A stretch of 64,000 nt of DNA from Desulfococcus sp041737845 (GCF_041737845.1 NZ_JBGSQX010000018.1:1-64000); one strand, 5' to 3'; counted from the first letter of the stretch, positions 8,333-18,420 are shown. Numbers and translations: made by a program. The notes: generated by a model from the letters alone, not told the origin.

Positions 8333-9229
8333 ATGCCGGCTGAAAAACCCCTCACGGTTATAATAAACCTCGTTTTTATGACGATGGTGGTCTATCTCGG
8401 CGTCAACATCTTCTACAAGGGGGTGGCCTCCAAAATGGATGTCATCCAGATCCAGCGCTCCCAGACAGCGCCGGAACCCTGGCAGGCATCCGCCCCGGCC
8501 CGCCCGATAGGCGACTATGACGCCATCGGGAAGCGAAACATCTTCAAGACCGCTGACCCCGCTGCATCGGGATCTGCGGAGACCAAACCTCCGGCCGACG
8601 TTTCCGAACTGAAGGAGACGGAACTCAACCTGAAGCTCTGGGGAACCGTGAGCGGGGAAGGCGAAAAAACTTACGCCGTCATCGAGGATCAGCAGAAGCG
8701 AATCCAGAATCTCTACCGGGAAAACGATTCGATCATGGGCGCCACCGTCAAGCGCATCATGCGGGAAAAGGTGGTCCTCACGGTGGGCGGTAAGGACGAG
8801 GTCCTGGCCATGGAAAAAACCGGTTCCGGTGAACTTCCCGCAGGAAGATCGCTGCCCGCGCCATCCCTTCCGTTCCCTCCCGTTTCCGGCGATGCGACAG
8901 AAGACTCCCAGCAGCGGCTTTCCCTGAGCCGCCAGACCGTCAACGAAGCCATGGGCGACATCAACGGCTTGATGGACCAGGCCAAAATCCGGCCCCATTT
9001 CAGAAACGGAAAACCCGACGGCCTCACCATCTCCCGGATCAGACGGGACTCCATTTTCTCTCAGCTCGGGCTCCGAAGCGGGGACATCATCACCGGGGTA
9101 GACGGCCAGGCCATCGAATCCGTCGACGACGCCCTCAAATTTTACAACCAACTGAAATCCTCTTCCAACGTGAACCTTCAAATCCGGCGAAGAGGCATGC
9201 CGAAACAGATTGAATACACTATCGAATAA
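8333..9229 (+). CDS. gspC: Type II secretion protein GspC with PDZ domain
   Basis: The 298-residue protein has an N-terminal membrane helix (about 10-28), a proline-rich linker, an HR domain around residues 60-160 (DYDAIGKRNIFK onwards) and a C-terminal PDZ domain (about 215-295, containing GLRSGDIITGVDGQAIES). GspC bridges the inner-membrane platform to the secretin GspD through the HR domain, and the PDZ domain helps select substrates. An AAGGAG site lies 14 bases before the ATG. In enterobacteria gspC comes first, while here it follows gspN. Confidence 0.93.
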   Translation: MPAEKPLTVIINLVFMTMVVYLGVNIFYKGVASKMDVIQIQRSQTAPEPWQASAPARPIGDYDAIGKRNIFKTADPAASGSAETKPPADVSELKETELNLKLWGTVSGEGEKTYAVIEDQQKRIQNLYRENDSIMGATVKRIMREKVVLTVGGKDEVLAMEKTGSGELPAGRSLPAPSLPFPPVSGDATEDSQQRLSLSRQTVNEAMGDINGLMDQAKIRPHFRNGKPDGLTISRIRRDSIFSQLGLRSGDIITGVDGQAIESVDDALKFYNQLKSSSNVNLQIRRRGMPKQIEYTIE

Positions 9230-9291
9230 CCTTCAGGAGACGCTCCGCCCAAGCGCCATGACAACAGGAACGGGAGCACAACAGGTTGACC

Positions 9292-11313
9292 ATGAAATCC
9301 TACGGCACTCTTAACAGGCGATTGATTCTGATCTGCGCTTTCGGCCTGGCATTATTGTTTCTGGTAGTAGCGACGGTCGTTCATGCACAGGATGAGAATG
9401 GAAACGGCAAGGAACGGTTTGTCTCGATCGATTTCAATGACGTGGATATCAACGTCTTCATCAAGTTCATCAGCGAGCTGACCCATCGGAATTTCATCGT
9501 CGACCGCCGGGTCAAGGGAAAGGTCACCATCATTTCCCCTTCGAAGATTTCCGTGAAGGAGGCCGATAAGGTTTTCGAGTCGGTCCTGGAGGTCCATGGG
9601 TTCACCACCGTAACATCCGGAGAGGTCACCAAGATCATCCCCTCCCCCGACGCCCGAACCCGGGATATCGAGACCCTGTTCCGCGACGATATGCGCGCGC
9701 CCGACGACAAGGTCGTGACCCAGTTGATCCCCCTGAGATACGCGGACCCGGAGGATATCAAGCGATTGCTGGCGCCTCTGGTGTCCAAAAGCAGCGTCAT
9801 TCTGGCCTACCCCCCCACCAATACCCTCATCATCACGGATGTCCACTCCAACATCATTCGCCTGGTCGACATCCTCAAGACCATTGACGTCGAGGGCGTG
9901 GGGCAGGAGATCTCGGTGGTGCCGCTGACCAACGCCGACGCCGAAAAAATGGTGAAGACCCTGTCCACCGTCTTCCAGGCCCAGAAAACCGCCAAAAGGC
10001 CGGGGGTTCCCGAAGACACCGCCAAATTTGTCGCGGATGAGCGCACCAACGCGGTGATCATTCTTTCGAGCGAGGACGAAACCGTTAAAATCAAACGCCT
10101 CATCAGCCGCCTGGACAAGGATCTCCCCCGCGGGAATGAGGGGATTCACGTCTATTACCTGGAGCATGCCACCGCCGAGGATCTCGCCAAAACCCTTCAG
10201 TCGCTGTCGGGCAAATCGGGAAGCACCGGAGATGACGGGAAAAAAAAGGAAAGCCCGATCGTTTCCGACAGTGTCAAGATCACCTCCGACAAGCCGACCA
10301 ACAGCCTCATCATCTCTGCGGGCAAAGATGAATACGGGGCCATCGAGGAGATCATCAAGAGCCTGGATATCCCGCGGGCCATGGTCTATATCGAGGCCCT
10401 CATCATGGAGGTCGACGTCACCAAGGGATTCGGCGTCGGCACCGAGTGGATCGGCGGCGGCAAGGTCGAGTACGGAAGCGACAAGGACGCCTGGGTCGGC
10501 GGCGGATGGAGCGGCGGCGGGGATACCCCCTATTCCATTCTGGGCGGCATCGCCGGCGCAGCCGCGGCGGGCACCGTAGGGCTTCCCCAGGGGTTCACCA
10601 TGGGCGTTTTCGGAGAGATCATCGAAATCGGCGGCCTGAAGTTTCAGAATATCGGTGCCGTGGCCCAGTTCTACCGAAGGGACGGATCCATCCACATCCT
10701 GTCGACCCCGCAACTGCTGACCACCGACAACGAGGAGGCCTTCATCAACGTCGGCAAGAACATCCCCTACCAGACCAAAACGGGCACCACCGCCACCTCT
10801 GAAACCTACAACACCTATGAGTACCGGGATGTGGGCATCACCCTCAAGGTAACGCCCCAGATCAGCAAGGACCGGCTCATCCGGCTGAAAATCGAACAGA
10901 CCCTGACCAAGCTGGACCAGGCGGCCAACACCTCGGACGACGAGCGGCCCACCACCTTCAAACGGGAGGTCAATACCACCGTCATCGTCAATGACAAGAA
11001 CACCATCGTGATCGGCGGCCTGATCGACGACACTTTTTCGGAATCCGAGAGCAAAATCCCCTGCCTCGGAGACGTCCCGGGCCTGGGATGGGCCTTCAAA
11101 TCCATGAACCGGGGCCGGGAAAAAACGAACCTCTTCATCTTTCTCACCCCCCATGTCGTGAAAAATCAGGAGGAGGCGGCCCTCATCTTAGAGAAGAAGC
11201 AGAAAGAGGCCAGTGCCGTGGATGAGGAAGGCGGCATCAAACTTTACTACGAAAAAAACAAGGATACCTACGATACCGTACCCTCGCTTCCCGAACTGTT
11301 CGACAAGCCCTGA
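9292..11313 (+). CDS. gspD: Type II secretion secretin GspD
   Basis: The 673-residue outer-membrane secretin forms the exit channel. A Sec signal peptide (about 1-32, ending VVHAQ) is followed by the N0 domain, three N1-N3 ring domains (about 120-370) and the secretin core, ending in the signature region VPGLGWAFKS near residue 600 and a short S-domain-like tail. The ATG at 9292 is preferred over a TTG six bases earlier because AGG lies at proper spacing. No dedicated pilotin gene is recognisable in the window. Confidence 0.96.
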   Translation: MKSYGTLNRRLILICAFGLALLFLVVATVVHAQDENGNGKERFVSIDFNDVDINVFIKFISELTHRNFIVDRRVKGKVTIISPSKISVKEADKVFESVLEVHGFTTVTSGEVTKIIPSPDARTRDIETLFRDDMRAPDDKVVTQLIPLRYADPEDIKRLLAPLVSKSSVILAYPPTNTLIITDVHSNIIRLVDILKTIDVEGVGQEISVVPLTNADAEKMVKTLSTVFQAQKTAKRPGVPEDTAKFVADERTNAVIILSSEDETVKIKRLISRLDKDLPRGNEGIHVYYLEHATAEDLAKTLQSLSGKSGSTGDDGKKKESPIVSDSVKITSDKPTNSLIISAGKDEYGAIEEIIKSLDIPRAMVYIEALIMEVDVTKGFGVGTEWIGGGKVEYGSDKDAWVGGGWSGGGDTPYSILGGIAGAAAAGTVGLPQGFTMGVFGEIIEIGGLKFQNIGAVAQFYRRDGSIHILSTPQLLTTDNEEAFINVGKNIPYQTKTGTTATSETYNTYEYRDVGITLKVTPQISKDRLIRLKIEQTLTKLDQAANTSDDERPTTFKREVNTTVIVNDKNTIVIGGLIDDTFSESESKIPCLGDVPGLGWAFKSMNRGREKTNLFIFLTPHVVKNQEEAALILEKKQKEASAVDEEGGIKLYYEKNKDTYDTVPSLPELFDKP

Positions 11314-11349
11314 CGGTTCAACGCGACGGGGCGTTCCGCGGGACGACCG

Positions 11350-13083
11350 ATGCAGAAAACACTCGTTGATATCTTACAAGAGAAGACGGGCCTCACCAAA
11401 GAAGTCCTTGGAGAGGTGCGCCTGATTCAGTTGGAAAAGGGCGGCAGCATCGGGGATATCCTCATTAAAAAAAAAATGCTGACCGAAAACCAGTGGCTGG
11501 AAATCCTTTCCGACGTTTACAGCCTTCCGGTACTGCAGCAGCTTCCCGTCGGCAGCACCCGGAGTCTGGTCCTCCAGACCATCCCCATCCAGTTCCTGAA
11601 AAAATACCTCATGGTGCCGCTGGAAAACGAAATGCCCGGAACGCCTCCCGGGAGCACCGGCGACCATAACCCCGAACATTCTCCCGCCATGATCATCGCC
11701 GTAAATGATCCAACGCAATTTCAGCCCGTAGATGATCTTATCCGTATCATCGGGATGGAGAACGTGACGCTGGTGCTGTCCACCCGGGAAGCCATCCTGT
11801 CCGCCATCAACATCTCCTATGACCTGAGCCGGGATTCCGCCGAGCAGCTCGTTCAGGACATGGAGGAAAACGAGTCCCTGATCCTCTCGGAGATCGAGGA
11901 TACCGCCGACCTTCTGGACGACACCAGCGACGCCCCCATCATCAAGCTGGTGAACCATGTCATTTCCCAGGCCGCGAAGGCCCGCGCCAGCGACATCCAC
12001 ATCGAACCCTATCAGGACAGCTTCAAGATCCGCTACCGGGTCGACGGGATCCTCTACGACCTGCTGACCCCGCCCAAGGGCATCCAGGCGGCATTGATCT
12101 CCAGGATAAAGGTCATGTCGAACATGAACATCGCCGAGAAACGGCTTCCCCAGGACGGACGCCTTCAGGTGAAGATCGGCGACCAGGACATCGACGTGCG
12201 GATCTCCACCCTGCCGACGGCCTTTGGAGAACGCGTCGTCATGCGGCTGCTCAACAAGTCGTCCTCCCTTCTCGAATTGACGGAACTGGGGTTGTCGCCC
12301 GAACGGCTGGAGCGCCTCAAGAAACTGATGACCTCCCCCAACGGCATCATCCTGGTGACGGGCCCCACCGGCAGCGGCAAGACCACGACCCTCTATGCGG
12401 TGCTGTCGTCGATCAACAAGCCTGAAATCAACATTATCACCATCGAGGACCCTATCGAATATCAGCTCAAGGGCATCAGCCAGATCCAGGTAAACCCGAA
12501 AATCGACCTGACCTTTGCCAGAGGACTCAGATCCATCGTCCGGCAGGATCCCGACGTGATTCTCGTGGGAGAGATCCGGGACCGGGAAACCGCCAATATC
12601 GCCGTCCAATCGGCCCTGACCGGACACCTCGTCTTTTCGACCCTCCACACCAATGATTCGGCCTCCGCCATCACCCGGCTCGTGGATATCGGCGTGGAGC
12701 CCTTCCTGATCTCCTCCTCGGTTATCGCCGTCGCAGCCCAGCGCCTGGTCCGCATCCTCTGTCCCGAATGCAAGGAGCCCTATACCCCGAGCGACGTCAT
12801 GCTGGAAGGGATCGGGATCGACAAACACCTCCTGAACCGCCATACCATCTACCAGGCCAAGGGATGCCCCAACTGTTTCCACACCGGGTACAAGGGCCGC
12901 GTCGCCATCCTGGAGATCATGGAGATGGATGAAAATCTCAAGAGCGTGATCCTGACAACCTTTGACTCCAATGTTATCAAGAGCCATGCCAGGGGCATGA
13001 TCACCCTTCGGCAGGACGGCATCCAGAAGGTGCTCATGGGGCTCACGACCATCGAAGAGGTCGTCCGGGTGACGCAGCAGTAG
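11350..13083 (+). CDS. gspE: Type II secretion ATPase GspE
   Basis: The 577-residue cytoplasmic hexameric ATPase powers pseudopilus assembly. It contains an N-terminal MshEN-type domain (about 1-150), the Walker A box GPTGSGKTTT near residue 340, Asp and His boxes around IRDRETANIAVQSALTGH, a Walker B region and the tetracysteine zinc site (CPEC near 475 and CPNC near 515) typical of GspE/PilB. The gene lies 36 bases after gspD and directly abuts the next gene. PilB is the alternative but is disfavoured by the operon. Confidence 0.95.
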   Translation: MQKTLVDILQEKTGLTKEVLGEVRLIQLEKGGSIGDILIKKKMLTENQWLEILSDVYSLPVLQQLPVGSTRSLVLQTIPIQFLKKYLMVPLENEMPGTPPGSTGDHNPEHSPAMIIAVNDPTQFQPVDDLIRIIGMENVTLVLSTREAILSAINISYDLSRDSAEQLVQDMEENESLILSEIEDTADLLDDTSDAPIIKLVNHVISQAAKARASDIHIEPYQDSFKIRYRVDGILYDLLTPPKGIQAALISRIKVMSNMNIAEKRLPQDGRLQVKIGDQDIDVRISTLPTAFGERVVMRLLNKSSSLLELTELGLSPERLERLKKLMTSPNGIILVTGPTGSGKTTTLYAVLSSINKPEINIITIEDPIEYQLKGISQIQVNPKIDLTFARGLRSIVRQDPDVILVGEIRDRETANIAVQSALTGHLVFSTLHTNDSASAITRLVDIGVEPFLISSSVIAVAAQRLVRILCPECKEPYTPSDVMLEGIGIDKHLLNRHTIYQAKGCPNCFHTGYKGRVAILEIMEMDENLKSVILTTFDSNVIKSHARGMITLRQDGIQKVLMGLTTIEEVVRVTQQ

Positions 13084-14043
13084 ATGAAGGTCTCCCGCTT
13101 CAGCCACCGGTCCTGCGCCCGCATCCTGCTGCTCGGAACCACGCTCCTGTTTCTGGCCGCCCCGATCTCCTTCGCCCGGACCATCGAAGTGGATGCCGAC
13201 CGGCAGTTCGAATTCGCCGGACATCTGTTTTCCAGGGGGGATTACGACAGGGCCGTCACAGAGTACGAGCGATTCATCTTCCTTTTCCCCGAAGACGCCC
13301 GCGGGGCCGAGGCGCGCTATCAGATCGGCATGGCGCATGTCCACACCAAAAACGAAAAACAGGCCATCGAAGCCTTTTCTCAGGTCATCGACCGGCACGG
13401 CGGACGCCCTGTCTCCGGATCCGATATCACGGCCGACGCGTATTTCCGGATCAGCGAATGTTATGTCAGGATGGGGGAGACCGGACAGGCCGTCAACAAC
13501 CTCAACAACCTCGCCGCCGTGGCGGAATCCGACCAGATTCAGGGGGAGGCCCGCTATCGGATGGGCTGGATCCTGCTGGAGGCAGGCCATTGGGAGAAGG
13601 CGGCCCTCGTCTTCCGCCAGATCCCGCCGGATCAAAAAGGTCCCTATCGCCTGCCCGATCTCTTCAACGCCATGGAAGGGTACGGCGACATTCCCCAGAA
13701 AAACCCCGCGGCCGCCGGCATCCTCGCCGTGATACCGGGAATGGGCTACATTTATTGCGGGAGGTATCAGGACGCCCTGGTCTCCTTCCTCCTGAACGGC
13801 GCCATGATGGTTGCCGCCTACAAGGCCTTTGAAAACGACAACCCCGCATTGGGCGGGCTGCTGACGGTTGTGGAGCTGGGCTTCTACAGCGGAAGCATCT
13901 ATGGATCGATTTCGAGCGCGCACAAATACAACCGGGATCAAGCCGAACGGTTTACCTCCGAAATCCGGAGGCGCCACAAAATCGATCTCTCCCTTTCTCC
14001 GGTGCCGGGAGGGGCGGCCCTTTCGTTCCGCTATCCGTTTTAG
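13084..14043 (+). CDS. Exported TPR protein with hydrophobic C-terminal domain
   Basis: The 319-residue protein has a signal peptide (about 1-31, ending ISFA), then tetratricopeptide-type helices (about 35-190) similar in style to YbgF/BamD TPRs. A hydrophobic C-terminal part follows (about 205-285, starting ILAVIPGMGYIYCGRYQDAL) resembling small membrane domains of unknown function. The ATG starts on the base after the gspE stop, so it is part of the gsp transcript. It may assist secretin or substrate handling, but no function is established. Confidence 0.8.
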   Translation: MKVSRFSHRSCARILLLGTTLLFLAAPISFARTIEVDADRQFEFAGHLFSRGDYDRAVTEYERFIFLFPEDARGAEARYQIGMAHVHTKNEKQAIEAFSQVIDRHGGRPVSGSDITADAYFRISECYVRMGETGQAVNNLNNLAAVAESDQIQGEARYRMGWILLEAGHWEKAALVFRQIPPDQKGPYRLPDLFNAMEGYGDIPQKNPAAAGILAVIPGMGYIYCGRYQDALVSFLLNGAMMVAAYKAFENDNPALGGLLTVVELGFYSGSIYGSISSAHKYNRDQAERFTSEIRRRHKIDLSLSPVPGGAALSFRYPF

Positions 14044-14096
14044 ACAGGATGGTTGAATCCCGTGACGAACCCCAGGACAGGAAAGGATACCCTGCC

Positions 14097-14498
14097 ATGA
14101 CGATCAGAGGCGCAGGCGGAACCAGCGGCGGCATCGGTAAATTTTTCATCGGCATGGCCATGATGATCGGCGGTGGCTACCTCTTTCTGGATGCGGTTCG
14201 CATCACCCACCATCTCCACCTGGGGTACGCGGTCTTCTCGTTCGGCGCATTCCGGCTCACCACCGGGATGACGCTCATCCCCTTGATTTTCGGAGTGGGC
14301 ATGATTTTCTACAATGCCGGAAATCCATTGGGCTGGATCCTGTCGGCGGCAACCCTCATCATGCTCCTTCTGGGCGTCCTCTCCACGATCCAGTTCAGGA
14401 TCCGGGGCATGTCGGCCTTCGAACTCATCATGATCCTTGCCTTGTTTGCGGGCGGCGCCGGATTGTTTCTGAACTCCCTGAAAAACACTGAAAAGTAA
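14097..14498 (+). CDS. Small integral membrane protein, unknown function
   Basis: The start at 14097 is chosen because AGGAAAGGA lies 9 bases upstream; an in-frame ATG at 14049 lacks a site. The 133 residues contain about four hydrophobic helices and a Gly-rich N-terminus (GAGGTSGGIGKFF). No family was recognised. It closes the gsp gene run, 53 bases after the TPR gene, and may be co-transcribed with it. Confidence 0.7.
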   Translation: MTIRGAGGTSGGIGKFFIGMAMMIGGGYLFLDAVRITHHLHLGYAVFSFGAFRLTTGMTLIPLIFGVGMIFYNAGNPLGWILSAATLIMLLLGVLSTIQFRIRGMSAFELIMILALFAGGAGLFLNSLKNTEK

Positions 14499-14562
14499 AA
14501 TTGCTTTCCATTTCAGGTATCGATGCTTACTATGAAACCCTAGCCTGAAAGGACATCAAGCA

Positions 14563-15558
14563 TTGAAGCCACCACTGCTCATCGATCCGTTCAACCGGAA
14601 CCTCACCTATTTGCGGGTGTCGATCACCGACCGCTGCAACCTGCGGTGCATGTACTGCATGCCGTCCCGGGAGACGATTCCACGGCTGGCCCACACCCAG
14701 GTGCTGCGTTACGAGGAGATCCTCCGGATCGTTCGCATCGGGGTCCAGCTCGGGATCACCAAAATCCGCATCACCGGCGGGGAGCCCCTGGTGCGCAAGG
14801 GAGTTTATGAATTTCTGTCGGAGCTGGGGAAAATCGAAGGGCTGACGGACATTTCACTGACAACCAACGGCGTGCTCTTAAAGGATCATCTGGCCCAGAT
14901 CCGGGATGCGGGCATCAAACGGCTCAACATCAGCCTCGACACACTGAACCGGGAAAAGTTTATCCGGATCACGGGGCAGGATGCGTTCACCCAGGTCTGG
15001 GAGGGCATCGAGGCCGCCCACCACATGGGGTTTGCGCCCATCAAGTTCAACACGGTGGCGATGAAAGGGATCAATGACGACGAACTCACGGACATCGCCC
15101 GGCTCTCTTTCACCTATCCCTTCCATATGCGGTTCATCGAGTACATGCCCATCGGCGATCATCACCTCGACCGGAGCATACGCCTGCTCGCCCCGGAGAT
15201 CCTGGCGCGAATGAGCCCGCTGGGCGATCTGACGCCGATCCGGCGAAGCCGGGACGACGGCCCGGCAGAACGGTACCGGTTCCAGGGGGCCCGGGGGGAA
15301 ATCGGCATCATCCAGCCGCTCAGCAACCATTTCTGTCACCTTTGCAACCGGCTTCGGCTGACGGCCAGCGGCCAGCTGCGGCCCTGCCTCCTGTCAGACC
15401 GCCAGGAGGATCTCAAGGGCCCCATTCGAAAGGGATGCCTCGACGGCGACATCGTCAAGGTATTCCTGGAAGCCGTGAGGTTCAAACCCATGGAGCATCG
15501 GGTTGATGACGTCCGGCAAGACGAGGTCAGGGACGCCATGTCCTCTATTGGCGGGTAA
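14563..15558 (+). CDS. moaA: GTP 3',8-cyclase MoaA (molybdenum cofactor biosynthesis)
   Basis: This 331-residue radical SAM enzyme turns GTP into 3',8-cyclo-dGTP in the first step of molybdopterin synthesis. The N-terminal [4Fe-4S] motif CNLRCMYC (about residues 26-33) binds the SAM cluster. The C-terminal FCHLCNRLRLTASGQLRPCL holds the second cluster, and the protein ends in the Gly-Gly tail needed for function. The start is a TTG with AAAGGA about 9 bases before it. No other moa gene is nearby, and it converges on the TRAP operon. Confidence 0.95.
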   Translation: MKPPLLIDPFNRNLTYLRVSITDRCNLRCMYCMPSRETIPRLAHTQVLRYEEILRIVRIGVQLGITKIRITGGEPLVRKGVYEFLSELGKIEGLTDISLTTNGVLLKDHLAQIRDAGIKRLNISLDTLNREKFIRITGQDAFTQVWEGIEAAHHMGFAPIKFNTVAMKGINDDELTDIARLSFTYPFHMRFIEYMPIGDHHLDRSIRLLAPEILARMSPLGDLTPIRRSRDDGPAERYRFQGARGEIGIIQPLSNHFCHLCNRLRLTASGQLRPCLLSDRQEDLKGPIRKGCLDGDIVKVFLEAVRFKPMEHRVDDVRQDEVRDAMSSIGG

Positions 15559-15570
15559 CCCCGGGCCGCC

Positions 15571-16875
15571 TTACTTCAGCAGGCCCGGCAGGATGGTGAC
15601 GATCTCAGGGAACAGCATGAGCAGCAGGATGCAGATCAGATAGGTCGGCAGAAAATAAGCGACCCCCCGGAAAACCTCCTCCAGGCGGACCCCTTCCGAC
15701 ATACCGGCCACCACGTAGGTCGTTGCCCCAACGGGCGGCGTCACCGCACCCATTGTCGTCACCACGGTAATGGTCACCCCGAACCAGATGGGATCGTACC
15801 CCAGTTCGACGGCCACCGGAAAAAAAATCGGAATCGTGATGAGCAGGAGGGCCAGGGCGTCCATGACCGCCCCGCCGATGATGTAGATGAAAAAAATGAT
15901 CATCATGATGATTCCCCGGGGTACGGGAAGGGAGACCACCCATCCGGCAATATCGTAGGGAATACGCGTCACCGCCAGAAATCGGCCGAAGATCACCGCG
16001 CCCATGACGATGGTGATGACCATGCAGGAAATCCCCAGGGTGTCCATCACCGACGCCGTGAATTTCCGCCGGCTCAGGCTCCCTTGAATCAGGCTGATGA
16101 GAACGGCAAAAAACGACCCCGCGGCCCCGGCTTCGGTCGGTGTGAAGATGCCGAAATAAAGCCCCAGCATCACGAGCAGGAAGAGCACCAGCATCTCCGT
16201 GGCCCCCGAAAGCGCCCCCAGTCTTTCCCGCCACCCCACGGCTGGCCCCGCCGGCCCCCAGTCGGGATGCCGCCGGCAGATCAGGGCCACCGCCCCCATC
16301 ATCAAGAGCGCCAGCAGGACGCCCGCCCCCACGCTGCCGTAAAACAGCCTGGCGATGGACTGCTCCGTGGAAAGCCCGATGACAATCAGCACGACGCTGG
16401 GAGGGATGACCACCCCCAGGGTAGACCCGCATGCCACGGCGCCGGTGCTCAGTTTGGGATGGTACTGATATTTCTTCATCTGGGGCAATGCCACGGTGCT
16501 CATGGTGGCTGCGGTGGCCACATTGGAGCCGCAGATGGCCGAAAACGCGGAGCAGGCCATGATGGTCGACATGGCGAGGCCCCCACGGATATGGCCGACC
16601 CACTTGTAGGCGGCATTGTAGAGTTTTTCATTGACGCCGCAATGGAAGGCGATCTGCCCCATGAAGATGAAGAGGGGAATGACCGTAAGCCCATATCTGG
16701 AGAAGGTATCCCAGACCACGGAGCCCACCATGTTCAGCCCGGCCTTAAATGAGATGATATGGCAGAACCCCAGGAATCCGACAATGCCCATGGCGAACCC
16801 CACGGGCATGTTCAGAAAAAACAGGGCCGCCAGAAGCAGCAGAATGCCGCCGATGCCGATCAGCACCAGGCTCAC
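15571..16875 (-). CDS. dctM: TRAP transporter large permease DctM
   Basis: The 434-residue protein has twelve or so membrane helices of the DctM/SiaM family, including the conserved Gly-rich segments around CGSNVATAATMSTVALPQM and GAVTPPVGATTYVV. It is the sodium-coupled permease of a tripartite ATP-independent periplasmic transporter for organic acids. The GTG start overlaps the dctQ stop (GTGA). It is the last gene of the ior-TRAP operon. Confidence 0.94.
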   Translation of the reverse strand: MSLVLIGIGGILLLLAALFFLNMPVGFAMGIVGFLGFCHIISFKAGLNMVGSVVWDTFSRYGLTVIPLFIFMGQIAFHCGVNEKLYNAAYKWVGHIRGGLAMSTIMACSAFSAICGSNVATAATMSTVALPQMKKYQYHPKLSTGAVACGSTLGVVIPPSVVLIVIGLSTEQSIARLFYGSVGAGVLLALLMMGAVALICRRHPDWGPAGPAVGWRERLGALSGATEMLVLFLLVMLGLYFGIFTPTEAGAAGSFFAVLISLIQGSLSRRKFTASVMDTLGISCMVITIVMGAVIFGRFLAVTRIPYDIAGWVVSLPVPRGIIMMIIFFIYIIGGAVMDALALLLITIPIFFPVAVELGYDPIWFGVTITVVTTMGAVTPPVGATTYVVAGMSEGVRLEEVFRGVAYFLPTYLICILLLMLFPEIVTILPGLLK

Positions 16876-17360
16876 GATTCCTCCCCTTTTTTCGGCAGGA
16901 ACATCGCAGGAAGACGGCCGATCAGGATCAGCCCCAGAAAACCGCAGCCTGCGGCCGTGCCGTAGGTGAACGGGTAATAGGCCATGCGAAGGGTCTCGCT
17001 CACCTCCCCGGTCTGAAAAAGGGTATGGCCCTTTTCACCGAGCTGCCATGCCACAATCCCGAAAAACCCGGCGCAAAGCAGATGGTTGATGCCGTCCAGA
17101 AACCGGCCCACCGGCGGGGGAAACCGCCGGAACAGCACATCCACCGAGATATGCCCGCGCTTCATCTGGGTATACCCGAGGGCGAAGCTGGTGGCGACCG
17201 CCCCGAAAAACCCCATCAGCTCGAAGGTCCCCCGGATGGGCAGCCAGACGAAGCGAAGGAGGATATTCCCGCAGGTGAGCGAAATCATCGCGACGAGAAA
17301 GATCCCCGCGACAATCATCAACACCCGGTTGATCCCCGCCATCATTTTATCGAACATCAT
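16872..17360 (-). CDS. dctQ: TRAP transporter small permease DctQ
   Basis: The 162-residue protein has four membrane helices and the family pattern RFVWLPIRGTFELMGFFGA followed by KRGHISVDVLF. It is the small membrane subunit that pairs with DctM. It lies between dctP and dctM and overlaps the latter by four bases. Confidence 0.92.
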   Translation of the reverse strand: MMFDKMMAGINRVLMIVAGIFLVAMISLTCGNILLRFVWLPIRGTFELMGFFGAVATSFALGYTQMKRGHISVDVLFRRFPPPVGRFLDGINHLLCAGFFGIVAWQLGEKGHTLFQTGEVSETLRMAYYPFTYGTAAGCGFLGLILIGRLPAMFLPKKGEES

Positions 17361-17394
17361 CCACCGCCTCCCGCCCTTATTAAAGCCTCCATCA

Positions 17395-18420
17395 TCATTG
17401 ACCGGCGCGCACCGAAAGCCTGTGCCGGATATCCTTCACGATGGCCTCGGCCGGAAAGCCCTTGGCGTTGGCATCCGCAATCCACCCGGCTGTTATCGGT
17501 TCGAGGAGCGCATCCCATTTGGCCTTCTCCGCAGGCGGCAGGGTGATCACCTCCACCCCGTGATGCTGCCGGGACCAGGCGACGGCCTCTTCAACATGAC
17601 CGTCCATGTAGTTTCCGGTCCACTCCGCCTGCTCGACACTCAGGTCATCCATCACCTTCCTGACATCTTCAGGAAGGGCTTTCCAGGCATCCAGGTTCAT
17701 CACCACGGCAAAGGGATAGATCACCGTCTCGGTCATGGTGATGTAGGGGCAGATCTCGGCGAATTTGAGATCCTTCATGACCTCAAGGGAGGAGAACAGC
17801 CCCTGGACCACCCCCTTCTGAAGGGCCTCGGGGGTGTCGGACATGGGCATCCCCACCTGATTCGCCCCCCATGCCGTGAGGATCTGGGCGGCCCCCCCCG
17901 AGGCGCGGAGGTCCAGACCCTTCAGGTTTGCGAGGGATCGGACCGGGGTTTTGGACATGATATTGGCGGGGGCCGTGGTGAACATCGTGAGCACCTTGAC
18001 CTTGGCGAAGGATTCGGGCTGGTAGGCCTGGTAAATGTCCCAGAGCACCAGGCTACCGACCCTGGCGCTGGGGATGGCAAGGGGCAGACTGAGGGCGTTG
18101 GTCAGGACGAATCGCCCCGGCTGATAGGCCATGGAGAGGCACCCGATATCCGCCTGACCCGCGATGACGCCGTCCATCATGTCCTTGGCGTCGAGGAGCG
18201 TGCCCCCGGGAAAGGTCTGGATCCGGACCTGACCGCTGGTCCGCTTTTCCACCTCGGTTTTCCAGCGCTCCATCTGAACGCAGGGGAATGTCGGGGCCGG
18301 GGGAAAATTCGCGTACCTGAGTTGGACCGGTCCGGCCGCCGCACCCCGGACCGGGGCCGTTCCCATGATCATCAGAACCGCCAGCACCGCCGTCCATCCG
18401 CAAAAAGACTGTCTCTTCAT
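17395..18420 (-). CDS. dctP: TRAP transporter solute-binding protein DctP
   Basis: The 341-residue periplasmic binding protein has a signal peptide (about 1-27, ending VRGAAAG). The DctP fold follows, with the FPGGTLLDAKDMMDGVIAG region and the conserved Arg in DLRASGGAAQ, which forms the salt bridge to a carboxylate ligand. The ligand is not determined. Being co-transcribed with indolepyruvate ferredoxin oxidoreductase, an aromatic or 2-oxo acid is a reasonable guess (inference). Confidence 0.92.
   Translation of the reverse strand: MKRQSFCGWTAVLAVLMIMGTAPVRGAAAGPVQLRYANFPPAPTFPCVQMERWKTEVEKRTSGQVRIQTFPGGTLLDAKDMMDGVIAGQADIGCLSMAYQPGRFVLTNALSLPLAIPSARVGSLVLWDIYQAYQPESFAKVKVLTMFTTAPANIMSKTPVRSLANLKGLDLRASGGAAQILTAWGANQVGMPMSDTPEALQKGVVQGLFSSLEVMKDLKFAEICPYITMTETVIYPFAVVMNLDAWKALPEDVRKVMDDLSVEQAEWTGNYMDGHVEEAVAWSRQHHGVEVITLPPAEKAKWDALLEPITAGWIADANAKGFPAEAIVKDIRHRLSVRAGQ

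Noticed and set aside
9352..11154. Open minus-strand frame of 600 codons
   Set aside because: Exactly antisense to gspD. It is a high-GC shadow with an unbiased, low-information composition and no recognisable domain.
11374..13977. Open minus-strand frame of 867 codons
   Set aside because: Antisense to gspE and the TPR gene, both of which have clear domains; it is rich in Gly, Asp and His as shadows are.
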